In this document: positions 1 to 6,579 of the stretch, piece after piece
Position numbering within the stretch: the stretch's first letter is position 1
Layout: each line of letters begins with the position of its first letter
DNA from: Pseudomonadales bacterium
GTDB taxonomy: Bacteria; Pseudomonadota; Gammaproteobacteria; Steroidobacterales; Steroidobacteraceae
Assembly (NCBI GenBank): GCA_020442965.1
Contig: JAGRJB010000074.1
Coordinates: forward strand, 1-8,724
Length of the DNA stretch: 8,724 bases
Direction of reading: 5' to 3'
Program-made: the position numbers and the translations under genes
The notes under the pieces: generated by a model
Told to the model about the DNA's origin: nothing
Database searches by the model: none
The model's input: only the letters and a program-made list of their open reading frames with translations

Positions 1-1221
1 GTAGTCATTCCAAAACCCCCATGCCTCTTCGTAGTGCCCTGCAAGTAACGCCAAGGATACCGTCTCATTGAAATCGTAGTTGGCATGTGCACTCAACCTT
101 GTAGAGTCCAGCTTCAATCCGAAATCATTAACGTTGTTTATGTTGTAGCTCAACCGCCCCGGCAGCGCCTGTGGGGTGTAGAGAGGATGCGCGACAAATC
201 CGCTCCTAAAGGCTTCGATATTTGCAAAGCCGGTGTTCAACCCAATAGTTGACTCGTCCGGCATCCGGATCGTTCCACGATAAACAGATTCGCCACGTGT
301 TCCGTTACGTGTTTCGACCAGTGGTGCGGGAACTACAGAGTCGCTCGTGTTAGCAAGGCCGTTCTCCAGTCGAAATCCTCCGAAGTTATGATCCTCTATT
401 CCATACCCAAAGGTTGCCGCCGCTGGTCCATCATCGATTTTCCGGTAGGAGGCTCGAACATTAAGGCTGAATTTACTGTTCGGTTCGAATAGTAGAGATC
501 CATTGACTGACCATTGTGACTCGTCACCCAACTTTGTCCCCGGTACAGCAATATTGTCATAGTGGCCGCCCTTGGAATCGAACATGGCACCAAGTCTAAA
601 CGACAAAACATCACTGCCAAGCGGGCCTTCTGCTCCAAGCGCGATTCGGTATTCATCTCGCGTCGCAGTTAGGGCGTCCACTTCGACGCGAAATTCATTG
701 CTTGGCTTTTTCGTTACATAGTTGATAGCGCCCGCGAATGTATTTCTGCCGAATAGAGCGGATTGTGGCCCCTTGATGACCTCCACACGTTCCAGTTCGC
801 CAATGCCAAGGGTTGAAATGCCCCCGCTCATGTAGATGCCGTCGAGGAATACTGTCGCGGTTTGGTGTAGGGGGTCGCCCGACGCAAGAAAAATTCCGCG
901 GAAGCGTGGCGTCGTCTCTACACGTGCACCTAAGCCGTTGAACTTCTCAATAAACAATCCGGGTGTCGCCTTCGCAATATCGATAATGTCATGGAACCCG
1001 GCATTGCGAAGCTCGACCTCATTGAATGCAGAAATCGCGAGTGGTGCGTCCAACAGTGACTCTTCTCGCTTTCGCGCGGTCACTATGATTTCTTGAATTT
1101 GTCGTGCGTCTTGGCTTGTTGTTTCTACGTCTTGTGCGTCTGCACTAGACATTGCGATACAAGTAGCTATCAAAAAGACCGCAAATGTCTTAGCAAACGG
1201 ATCGATCTTGGTGTCAGGCAT
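1..1221 (-). CDS. TonB-dependent outer-membrane receptor, N-terminal part (partial)
   Basis: This is the N-terminal 407 codons of a TonB-dependent receptor, an outer-membrane beta-barrel that imports a ligand using energy from TonB-ExbBD. The frame is open from an ATG at 1221 to the window edge, so the C-terminal barrel lies outside; family members usually reach 700-900 residues. A signal peptide covers about residues 1-29, with likely cleavage after SADA. A TonB-box-like EIIVTA follows at 44-49, leading into KREES. The plug domain spans about 55-175 and contains FRGI (107-110), VFLDGIY (124-130), ERVEVIKGPQSALFGRN (144-160) and GAINYVTKKP (164-173). The rest is early barrel sequence. A GGAGAG Shine-Dalgarno sits 6 nt before the ATG. 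The DUF1838 gene lies 119 bp upstream on the same strand, so co-transcription is plausible. The substrate cannot be read from the sequence; the plug type is common in receptors for organic compounds and siderophores. Confidence 0.95.
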   Translation of the reverse strand, partial: MPDTKIDPFAKTFAVFLIATCIAMSSADAQDVETTSQDARQIQEIIVTARKREESLLDAPLAISAFNEVELRNAGFHDIIDIAKATPGLFIEKFNGLGARVETTPRFRGIFLASGDPLHQTATVFLDGIYMSGGISTLGIGELERVEVIKGPQSALFGRNTFAGAINYVTKKPSNEFRVEVDALTATRDEYRIALGAEGPLGSDVLSFRLGAMFDSKGGHYDNIAVPGTKLGDESQWSVNGSLLFEPNSKFSLNVRASYRKIDDGPAAATFGYGIEDHNFGGFRLENGLANTSDSVVPAPLVETRNGTRGESVYRGTIRMPDESTIGLNTGFANIEAFRSGFVAHPLYTPQALPGRLSYNINNVNDFGLKLDSTRLSAHANYDFNETVSLALLAGHYEEAWGFWNDY

Positions 1222-1340
1222 CGTGTTCTCTCCACATTCCAATATTGCAATTGTCGTGACTATTGTGATTGGGTCCAATTCAGGCTTCGAGACGTCAATC
1301 AATCCGACTTGGTCGTAACTATTGTTGTACTCAGTGCAAG

Positions 1341-2228
1341 CTATCCATCGATCGCTCCGCGAATGTCTGCAAGAACATCCGGATGAGATTCACCCATGAA
1401 TCTGCGCCATTCGTTTGGCATTTCCTGAACAGAATGGAATTTTCGTCCAAAGCCGCGCGAGACGGATGAAGCATCAATTCCGTCCATTCCGATCCACGGG
1501 CTGTTGAACGTGTTGATGTCATTGAATGTATGAGTCGAGGGGGCGCTCTTTACGTCCGGGTTGGATACGTCGCTAATCGACCCGTGAGAGGTAAACCAAT
1601 CGTTAACTTGAACAAGCTGTCCGAGGTCGTTTGGTAGTTCTCGTCTTTCCACGATATCGCCGTTGACCCATACATCATCTCCGATTATCCATGCCGGTCC
1701 GATGTCATCATTGTGCGTTACCCGTCCTTGCGGCGGGCCATCATCATTTCGCTTGTTACCTGTCGTGGTCGGACGTTCAACACCACGTAATCCATGGACG
1801 CGAACCAAGCGATCTAACCTGGGTTGCTGGACTTCGCGCCGCTCGCCGGTATAGGGGTTATCGAAGTACTCCAACAGCTCTCCTGTCTTCAGATCGGTGT
1901 AGAAAATCTTGCCGAGAGCGGTCGAGCGGAATTTATATTCACCTAAATCTTCAATGCCAAACGCAAAGCCAACATGCATGTTCCAAAACGGCGTAAACAT
2001 GCCGTCTCGCAATCCGTAACGGACGGCGCGCACGTACCAAAATACCAAGCGATCGTCGTACGTGTAGGCGAGCTTTCGCTGCATGAAATGAATGTCCTGG
2101 GGGCTCGCAGGATTCAAAGGGATCCGAGATCGCTTCTTAACAGCGCTACGCGCGCTGATCGGCTTCCCGATCAAGCCGCTGCCGATAAAGCCGCCGCCGA
2201 TAAGGCCGAGAGTTGTTCTTCGCTTCAT
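1341..2228 (-). CDS. DUF1838 family protein with Tat-like leader
   Basis: The 295-residue protein matches what I recall of the DUF1838 family, whose function is unknown. The best landmarks are VFWYVRAVRYG (62-72), the block around TDLKTGELLEYFDNPYTGE (111-129), which fits the family's TD-x-TGE-x-L plus NPYTGE signature, and a C-terminal GFGRK (259-263) with SHPD (281-284). The N-terminus MKRRTTLGLIGGGFIGSGLIG has twin arginines followed by a Gly-rich hydrophobic stretch, so Tat export to the periplasm is likely. The start ATG is preceded by AGGGAAG about 7 nt upstream, and an in-frame stop lies immediately before it. It is upstream of, and on the same strand as, the TonB-dependent receptor. 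DUF1838 genes often occur near such receptors, so it may act on or bind the imported compound; that is inference. Family assignment is from memory of conserved motifs, not a search. Confidence 0.8.
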   Translation of the reverse strand: MKRRTTLGLIGGGFIGSGLIGKPISARSAVKKRSRIPLNPASPQDIHFMQRKLAYTYDDRLVFWYVRAVRYGLRDGMFTPFWNMHVGFAFGIEDLGEYKFRSTALGKIFYTDLKTGELLEYFDNPYTGERREVQQPRLDRLVRVHGLRGVERPTTTGNKRNDDGPPQGRVTHNDDIGPAWIIGDDVWVNGDIVERRELPNDLGQLVQVNDWFTSHGSISDVSNPDVKSAPSTHTFNDINTFNSPWIGMDGIDASSVSRGFGRKFHSVQEMPNEWRRFMGESHPDVLADIRGAIDG

Positions 2229-2636
2229 CTATTTGCTTCCCTGTTGTTTCGAGACGCTGCGCAACAGCACAGCACTTTGCCAAAGGAGGCCCTCTATCCC
2301 AGATTTAAGATAACTTGTCCTAATGTTATTACGATATCTCAAATGCGGCTTCATATAGAACATCGTGGTTTTGCAGATATAGCAAACAACTAGTTTTCTA
2401 TTTGATCCAACCGTCAGTTGTATTGTTGGAGAGCTCATCCGGCGCGCTAGCGATGCGCTCAGGCCAGACTGCAATGCTTCGGCAGCCACGGCTAGTGAGG
2501 CCACGAACAATGATTTCATCGGCAACCACGCCGCCCATGGATCGCCATGCCGCGCGGAGAGCTCAGTACGGAGTGCGCGCCCGTCATGACACGACAGCCA
2601 GTGACTGCTCCAATGCCGCTGCACTTCTGTCGACGT
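2229..2636. other. Gene-poor stretch upstream of the DUF1838 gene
   Basis: No convincing gene is seen in these roughly 400 bases. The half next to the DUF1838 gene (about 2300-2410) is AT-rich and should carry its promoter. The only candidate noticed is a minus-strand extended -10 (TGCTATATC, 2384-2376) with no good -35, so it is weak. The half next to the IS remnant (about 2420-2636) is GC-richer. It has open frames on both strands but no recognisable domain and no good ribosome binding site, so it may be the relic of a lost gene. Confidence 0.5.
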
Positions 2637-2678
2637 TGAACCGCCCCGGCTTTCCCGGAGACTCCAACATGAGACAGG

Positions 2679-2903
2679 ATGGAGCGTGCGGGAGAGGCAA
2701 AGCGGTATTCAAATGAAGTGCGGGAACGCGCGGTACGCATGGTGCTCGATCAGCAAGAGGAGCACGGCTCGCAGCGGGGGCGAACGTGATCGGATATGAG
2801 ACCTGGAGCGCGAGAACGGAGAACTCAAGCGGCTAACGAGATTCCGCGTAACGCCTCGGCGCTTTTGGCACACGCGCAACTTGACCACCGCGGCAAGTAT
2901 TGA
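2679..2903 (+). pseudogene. IS3-family transposase OrfA, broken
   Basis: A reading frame from ATG 2679 gives KRYSNEVRERAVRMVLDQ (residues 8-25) and EEHGSQ, the start of the IS3-type OrfA helix-turn-helix domain. It ends at TGA 2787-2789. Most of the central DNA-binding region, roughly 40 codons judged against the usual length, is missing. The C-terminal leucine-zipper part reappears in a different frame as DLERENGELKRL (about 2810-2845). After a further frameshift it continues as NASALLAHAQLDHRGKY to TGA 2901-2903, matching the usual KASAYFAQAELDRR ending. Two frameshifts plus a deletion make this a clear pseudogene. It precedes orfB with the normal overlap. Confidence 0.8.
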
Positions 2904-3034
2904 TGACGTTCATTGACGCGCAGCGCAATGAGATTGGAGCCCAGCCGATCTGCCAGCAGTCGCCGATCGCCCCGTCGTCGATTGCGTCAGCTTTGGATAA
3001 GCGCTCGCACAGCGTGCTGATAACAATTGGCTAG
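2903..3034 (+). pseudogene. IS3-family transposase OrfB, N-terminal fragment
   Basis: ATG 2903 overlaps the orfA stop and begins MTFIDAQRNEIGAQPIC, then a degenerate form of the usual LPIAPSTYY segment (SPIAPSSIA). This is the N-terminus of IS3-type OrfB (rve integrase family). The frame stops at TAG 3032-3034 after 43 codons; an intact OrfB has about 280-300. The catalytic DDE domain is absent. Sequence after 3034 may hold more decayed orfB, but I could not align it with confidence. Confidence 0.75.
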
Positions 3035-3261
3035 GCGCCGTTGGTGCATCGGCCGGCCTAGCAACCGTGTGCGCGCCACGCCCGATCAAAGATCCGAGTG
3101 ATAATGAGACGCGCTTGCGATCAGATGCACCACTGTGAGGACACTCATTCACCGCATAGAGCGTCGCGTCAACATTGCCATCGCAATGCAGACCTTGACG
3201 CGCTATGGTTTTGCGTGCCGGTTTGAAGGCACGATCTGGACCGATCAGAACACGCTTGTCG
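3035..3261. other. Non-coding spacer between IS remnant and cytochrome operon
   Basis: No gene is supported here. The only local structure noted is an imperfect inverted repeat, CTAGGC (3031-3036) with GCCTAG (3056-3061), overlapping the end of the IS remnant. The stretch may be residual IS sequence plus the promoter region of the downstream cytochrome operon. No convincing -35/-10 pair or FNR-type TTGAT-N4-ATCAA site was seen. Confidence 0.4.
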
Positions 3262-3283
3262 GCTGAGAGCGGCCGCTCTCAGC
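3262..3283. promoter_or_regulatory. Perfect 22-bp palindrome upstream of the cytochrome operon
   Basis: The half-site GCTGAGAGCGG is followed directly by its exact reverse complement, with no spacer, and the symmetry stops cleanly at both ends. It lies 27 bp upstream of the cytochrome c start codon. It has no adjacent T-run on either strand, so it does not look like an intrinsic terminator. It could be an operator for a dimeric regulator or form a 5'-UTR hairpin just before the ribosome binding site. The centre contains GCGGCCGC, a NotI recognition sequence, which here is probably incidental. Confidence 0.5.
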
Positions 3284-3310
3284 GCCACTTGCGCTCAACT
3301 GAGGTAGCTA

Positions 3311-3940
3311 ATGGGTTTCAGGATCACAACGATGCTGCTGACGAGCGTGCTGATTTTGGCACATGCTTCTGCAGCTCACGCGTCCGACACCGCTGCCGGT
3401 AAGGCCAGCTATGCCGTATGCGCCACCTGTCACGGTCGAAGCGGCGAAGGCAAGCGGGCGATGAACGCACCAAAGCTGGCAGGTCTGGCCGGTTGGTATC
3501 TCAAGCTGCAGTTGGAGGCTTTCAAGAGCGGCGTGCGCGGCACGGCCAACGGCGATACCTACGGCATGCAAATGCGCCCCATGGCGACGACCCTTGCCAG
3601 CGCGACAGCCGAAGACGACCTGATTGCCTATATTGTCAGCCTGCCGGCGAAACCTGCCAAAGCGACGATTGCGGGCGATATCGAAGCCGGCCGGGTGCAG
3701 TATGAAGCCTGCGTGGCTTGTCATGGGCAAAATGCCGAAGGCAATCAGCAGCTGAGTAGCCCGCGTCTGGCGGGGCAGGACGACTGGTATCTCCTGCGGC
3801 AAATCAGGAATTTCAACACGGGGGTGCGCGGCGGCGATCCTGGAGACACCGTTGGTATGCAGATGCGCGCGATCGCCGCGATCCTGACGAGCGACCAACA
3901 AGTCAATGATGTACTTGCATACATCAACACTCTCAAGTAG
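3311..3940 (+). CDS. Di-heme cytochrome c (c4-like), periplasmic
   Basis: This 209-residue protein has a signal peptide (about 1-24, ending SAAHA) and two class I cytochrome c domains that clearly repeat each other. Heme attachment sites are CATCH (37-41) and CVACH (134-138). Each is followed by a matching WYL...GVRG...GMQMR segment (62-89 and 159-186) whose Met residues supply the sixth heme ligands (M86 or M88; M183 or M185). Two tandem domains of about 95 residues with this pattern are typical of cytochrome c4, a periplasmic electron carrier that donates to terminal oxidases. The ATG is preceded by GAGGT with 5 nt spacing. It is the first gene of a plus-strand operon, 42 bp before the CuA subunit, so it is probably the electron donor to that enzyme. 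A longer frame on the opposite strand (3308-3970) has none of these features. Confidence 0.93.
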   Translation: MGFRITTMLLTSVLILAHASAAHASDTAAGKASYAVCATCHGRSGEGKRAMNAPKLAGLAGWYLKLQLEAFKSGVRGTANGDTYGMQMRPMATTLASATAEDDLIAYIVSLPAKPAKATIAGDIEAGRVQYEACVACHGQNAEGNQQLSSPRLAGQDDWYLLRQIRNFNTGVRGGDPGDTVGMQMRAIAAILTSDQQVNDVLAYINTLK

Positions 3941-3982
3941 CCCATGCGAGAGGGTCATGCCACTTATCATCGGCCGTCCTGA

Positions 3983-4537
3983 ATGACCGCATTGAACGCA
4001 GGTATCTTCACGTTGGTCGGTGCGCTGTTAGTCGCGCTGATCGCGCTGGCTATCGCGCTGTCGAGTCGACCTGAGCAGCCCAAGGATGGCGTCACTGCGC
4101 GCGTATATCGTGTGCGCCGCGCGTATTTCGTTGTGCTTGGCGTCGTGTTGCTAGCGTGCCTCGGCCTGACGCTGCCGCGAGCTCCCTACTTGGCGGCACG
4201 CAGTGCCGTCCCGCCAGACATCAGGGTTGCCGTCACTGGCTGGATGTGGACTTGGCGATTTGACGCGATCTCAGGCGATCGTGTGCTCGTCGAACCGCAA
4301 AATCTCACCATACCGGCGGGCAAGCTCATTGAGTTCAGCGTCAGGTCGGGCGACGTAAATCACGGCTTTGGCATTTACGATGATCAGGACCATCTGCTGA
4401 CTCAGGTGCAGGCGATGCCCGGCTATACCAATCAGTTGCGCTACCGATTTCCCGCCCCAGGCGTCTACCACATCCTGTGCATGGAATACTGCGGCTATGC
4501 GCACCATCTGATGATGACGACGATCCACGCCGAATGA
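3983..4537 (+). CDS. Cytochrome c oxidase subunit II-like protein with CuA site (NorY-like)
   Basis: The protein is a 184-residue subunit II of a heme-copper enzyme, accepting electrons at a binuclear CuA centre. Two membrane helices (about 6-27 and 46-64) anchor a periplasmic cupredoxin domain. The full CuA ligand set is present: H127 in DVNHGF, then C166, E168, C170, H174 and M177 in CMEYCGYAHHLMM. The short length and DVNHGF context resemble B-family and alternative NO-reductase subunit II proteins more than mitochondrial-type CoxB. It lacks a fused cytochrome c domain; the separate di-heme cytochrome upstream may substitute. The ATG follows an in-frame TGA directly, so no longer start exists in this frame, and no good Shine-Dalgarno is visible. 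It lies 25 bp before subunit I. In ammonia oxidisers the equivalent in norSY-senC-orf1 is NorY; equivalence here is inferred. Confidence 0.88.
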   Translation: MTALNAGIFTLVGALLVALIALAIALSSRPEQPKDGVTARVYRVRRAYFVVLGVVLLACLGLTLPRAPYLAARSAVPPDIRVAVTGWMWTWRFDAISGDRVLVEPQNLTIPAGKLIEFSVRSGDVNHGFGIYDDQDHLLTQVQAMPGYTNQLRYRFPAPGVYHILCMEYCGYAHHLMMTTIHAE

Positions 4538-4552
4538 GTGACCGAGGTATCT

Positions 4553-4557
4553 GGAGA
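4553..4557 (+). promoter_or_regulatory. Ribosome binding site fixing the TTG start of subunit I
   Basis: GGAGA sits 5 nt before the TTG at 4563. No in-frame ATG or GTG is near; the next in-frame ATG (codon 36) would delete the first membrane helix. This supports TTG as the true start. Confidence 0.65.
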
Positions 4558-4562
4558 CACTC

Positions 4563-6005
4563 TTGAACGTCAACGAGTCAGCTCTGCCGCAGATCCGAAA
4601 GCAAACAGTCATCTGGCTGGGGACGGCGTTGGCGCTGTTTCTGGTGCTTGTGTTGTTAGGCCTGGTCATGCGCTTGAATCAGGCGGGTGCGCTGCATGCG
4701 ACGCCCGATCTCTTCTACGCGATCATGACGCTGCACGGCCTCGGCATGTCAGGCGCCATGTTCATGAGCAGTATCGCCGCTGTCTGGTACTTGTTGAGTC
4801 GGTACATCAAGCCCTATGCAGGCCTCATGTGGTCGTCGTATCTGCTGATCGTGCTCGGCGCGGTCGGGCTGGTGATCGGTACGTTGGTCGGGCGCTTTGG
4901 TCCAGGTTGGTACGTCCTGTATCCACTACCGTTCGCCAGTTCCATCTGGCCGGCATGGGCAACGGGCCTCAGTGTCATCTCACTCGTGTTACTCGGCACG
5001 GGCTGGTTGCTCGCGCAACTAACGCTGCTCGGCAGTCTGGCGCAGCGCTACGGTGCCGGCAATCTGCTCGGATGGCAGTACTTCACCTCCAGGCAGCCCA
5101 GCGTGCCGATTCCGCCGATCGTGTTGATCACCGTTATCAGCCTGATTTCGGGTGCGCTGACGACAGTCGCCGGAGCAGTGCTGTTTCTCCTGTACATCGC
5201 CAAGTGGTTGAACGATGCTTTGCAGTTCGATGCGCTGCTGCTGAAGAACGTCGTATTCCTGTTCGGCCACACGATCGTGAACATCACGATGTATCTGGGG
5301 ATAGCGGCCGTCTACGAACTGCTGCCGAAGTTCACCGGACGACCATGGTCGATGAATCGAGTAGTCGCGATCTCGTGGAATACTGTCTTGTTATTCGTTC
5401 TCGGCGCCTATTTTCACCATCTCTACATGGATTTTGCGCAGCCGGTGACTTTGCAATATCTTGGTCAGATCCTCTCGTACTCCAGCGCAGTGCCGGCCAC
5501 GGTCGTTACGGTGTTCGGTGTAGGCGCACAAGTGTATCGCTCGGGCATGCGTTGGAGTTTCGTGCCATTGAGCTTCTTTCTCGGCATCACCGGCTGGGTC
5601 ATCGGTGGACTCGCGGCGGTAGTCGATTCGACCATCGCGCTGAACACGGTATTGCACAACACGCTATGGGTGCCCGCGCATTTTCACACCTACTTCGTAC
5701 TGGGCTACCTGCTGATCTTGTTGGGAATGACTTTTCACATCACTGAGTCGCAACGCGAGTCGCGTGCGATGGCGGCACTGACAACCATGGTGGTCGGTGG
5801 TACCGGATTTCTCTTGATGTTCTATCTCGGTGGTGTCGAGGGCGTACCGCGGCGCTTTGCCGGGTACCTGGGGATCGACTCACATACCCTGTCGGCGACC
5901 GCACAATTGCTGGCGCAGATCGCGGCCGGCTTCGTGGTGCTGTTTCTGCTCGGCCTCCTCGTGTATCTAGCCGCGTTGGGACGAAAACGTACGGCCGCTG
6001 CGTGA
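4563..6005 (+). CDS. Heme-copper oxidase superfamily subunit I (cytochrome c oxidase or sNOR/NorS-like NO reductase)
   Basis: This 480-residue protein is almost entirely transmembrane (about 12 helices) and is the catalytic subunit of a heme-copper enzyme. Metal ligands are all visible: H58 (TLHGLGM) and H375 for the low-spin heme, H373 (VPAHFHT) for the high-spin heme, and H236 (GHTIVN) with H285-H286 (YFHHLYMD) for CuB. A GVPRRFAGY motif (427-435) is typical of A/B-type subunits. The residue four after H236, which is the cross-linked Tyr in A- and B-family O2 reductases, is Asn240. No Tyr stands six before the HH pair, where cbb3 has it (Val279). The known Glu of cNOR is also absent. Together with the CuA subunit and nearby SenC and small membrane ORF, this fits a NorS-like NO reductase, although automatic annotation would probably say cytochrome c oxidase. 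It starts at TTG. It ends 19 bp from the convergent membrane gene. Confidence 0.9.
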   Translation: MNVNESALPQIRKQTVIWLGTALALFLVLVLLGLVMRLNQAGALHATPDLFYAIMTLHGLGMSGAMFMSSIAAVWYLLSRYIKPYAGLMWSSYLLIVLGAVGLVIGTLVGRFGPGWYVLYPLPFASSIWPAWATGLSVISLVLLGTGWLLAQLTLLGSLAQRYGAGNLLGWQYFTSRQPSVPIPPIVLITVISLISGALTTVAGAVLFLLYIAKWLNDALQFDALLLKNVVFLFGHTIVNITMYLGIAAVYELLPKFTGRPWSMNRVVAISWNTVLLFVLGAYFHHLYMDFAQPVTLQYLGQILSYSSAVPATVVTVFGVGAQVYRSGMRWSFVPLSFFLGITGWVIGGLAAVVDSTIALNTVLHNTLWVPAHFHTYFVLGYLLILLGMTFHITESQRESRAMAALTTMVVGGTGFLLMFYLGGVEGVPRRFAGYLGIDSHTLSATAQLLAQIAAGFVVLFLLGLLVYLAALGRKRTAAA

Positions 6006-6024
6006 GCATGATCGACTGTGGTCG

Positions 6025-6579
6025 TTAGTCGGCTCTGGACACCGCCAGTACGTAGTAGACACAACCGATCGCGAGGCTGACGCCAGCCGCCATCGCATAG
6101 GCACCGAATGATTGCTGCGCCTCGATCAGGTAGTTGGTGCACAAGCGCTGCGGTGCGACGCGGTACAGCACGCCCATGGTGACGAGCATGGCAGCGAAGT
6201 TGGCCATCACGAAGCCGCGTCCAATGACAGTCACGTGCGGCCAGCTGAACGCGAGTGGCAACCCGATCAACAGCGGCACGGTCACGAACTTGGCGATTTC
6301 CCAGCCCGAGTCGAGCAGGCTTGCATCGAGCGATCGGGGCAATAACCAGATCAGTAGCGCGAAGACGGTTAGCAGCAAGCCGGGTACGCCCCGATAATTG
6401 TAGGGCTCTACAATGCTATCGCAGCGCTGGCGCAGCACGGATCCCAGGAGGTAACCGGCAAGAGCGAGCCCACCGAGCTGCAGAAACTGATGTGTGACAA
6501 GCTTTGCTTCCAACAGTGACCGATTGTACGGCAACGCCAATATGATCCAGATTGCCGCGGCGCCCGCCAGGCGCTTCAT
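6025..6579 (-). CDS. Six-helix membrane protein, probable oxidase-assembly partner (orf1-like)
   Basis: I do not recognise a named family for this 184-residue integral membrane protein. Six hydrophobic helices are visible at about 4-18, 33-49, 64-81, 98-113, 122-143 and 159-180. Features that might be functional are H30-Q31 at the start of helix 2, GVPGLLL (64-70), a W113-P114 pair and RLCTNYL (145-151). The HQ before a hydrophobic stretch faintly recalls CtaG-type oxidase-assembly proteins, but this is weak. Its ATG overlaps the stop of the SCO gene (ATGA, 6579-6576), indicating translational coupling. In the norSY-senC-orf1 clusters of ammonia oxidisers a small membrane ORF follows senC, so this is the likely counterpart. 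A role in copper or heme insertion into the neighbouring enzyme is inferred only from context. Confidence 0.8.
   Translation of the reverse strand: MKRLAGAAAIWIILALPYNRSLLEAKLVTHQFLQLGGLALAGYLLGSVLRQRCDSIVEPYNYRGVPGLLLTVFALLIWLLPRSLDASLLDSGWEIAKFVTVPLLIGLPLAFSWPHVTVIGRGFVMANFAAMLVTMGVLYRVAPQRLCTNYLIEAQQSFGAYAMAAGVSLAIGCVYYVLAVSRAD

Larger units (their letters stand above)
2637..3034 (+). mobile_element. Decayed IS3-family insertion sequence remnant
   Basis: The remnant opens with TGAACCGCCCCGGCTTTCC and continues to GGAGACT (2637-2663), which I recognise as the left terminal inverted repeat type of a group of IS3-family elements. Transposase orfA and orfB fragments follow in the expected order, joined by the typical overlapping TGATG (2901-2905). 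The element is broken: orfA has a stop, an internal deletion and a frameshift, and orfB stops after 43 codons before any catalytic DDE residues. No matching right end was found downstream, so the 3' part is deleted or unrecognisable. It can no longer encode transposition. Confidence 0.8.

Noticed and set aside
2229..2624. 131-codon minus-strand frame ending just before the DUF1838 start
   Set aside because: It has no recognised domain or ribosome binding site and runs through the probable promoter region of the DUF1838 gene.
3031..3061. CTAGGC/GCCTAG inverted repeat as an IS end or attachment site
   Set aside because: The arms are short and imperfect beyond six bases, and they do not match the left end of the IS3 remnant.
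3262..3283. The NotI sequence in the palindrome as a cloning-linker artefact
   Set aside because: The symmetry extends well beyond the 8-bp site and there is no vector-like sequence around it, so a natural palindrome is more likely.
3308..3970. 220-codon open frame on the minus strand
   Set aside because: It lies antisense to the di-heme cytochrome c, whose heme motifs, signal peptide and ribosome binding site are clear; the antisense product has no recognisable features.
4538..5746. 402-codon plus-strand frame overlapping subunit I
   Set aside because: It is an out-of-frame reading of the subunit I gene: Arg/His-rich, without membrane helices or any known motif.
6013..6024. CGAC-TGTG-GTCG hairpin between the convergent genes as a terminator
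   Set aside because: The stem is only 4 bp with no T-run, so it is too weak to call an intrinsic terminator.
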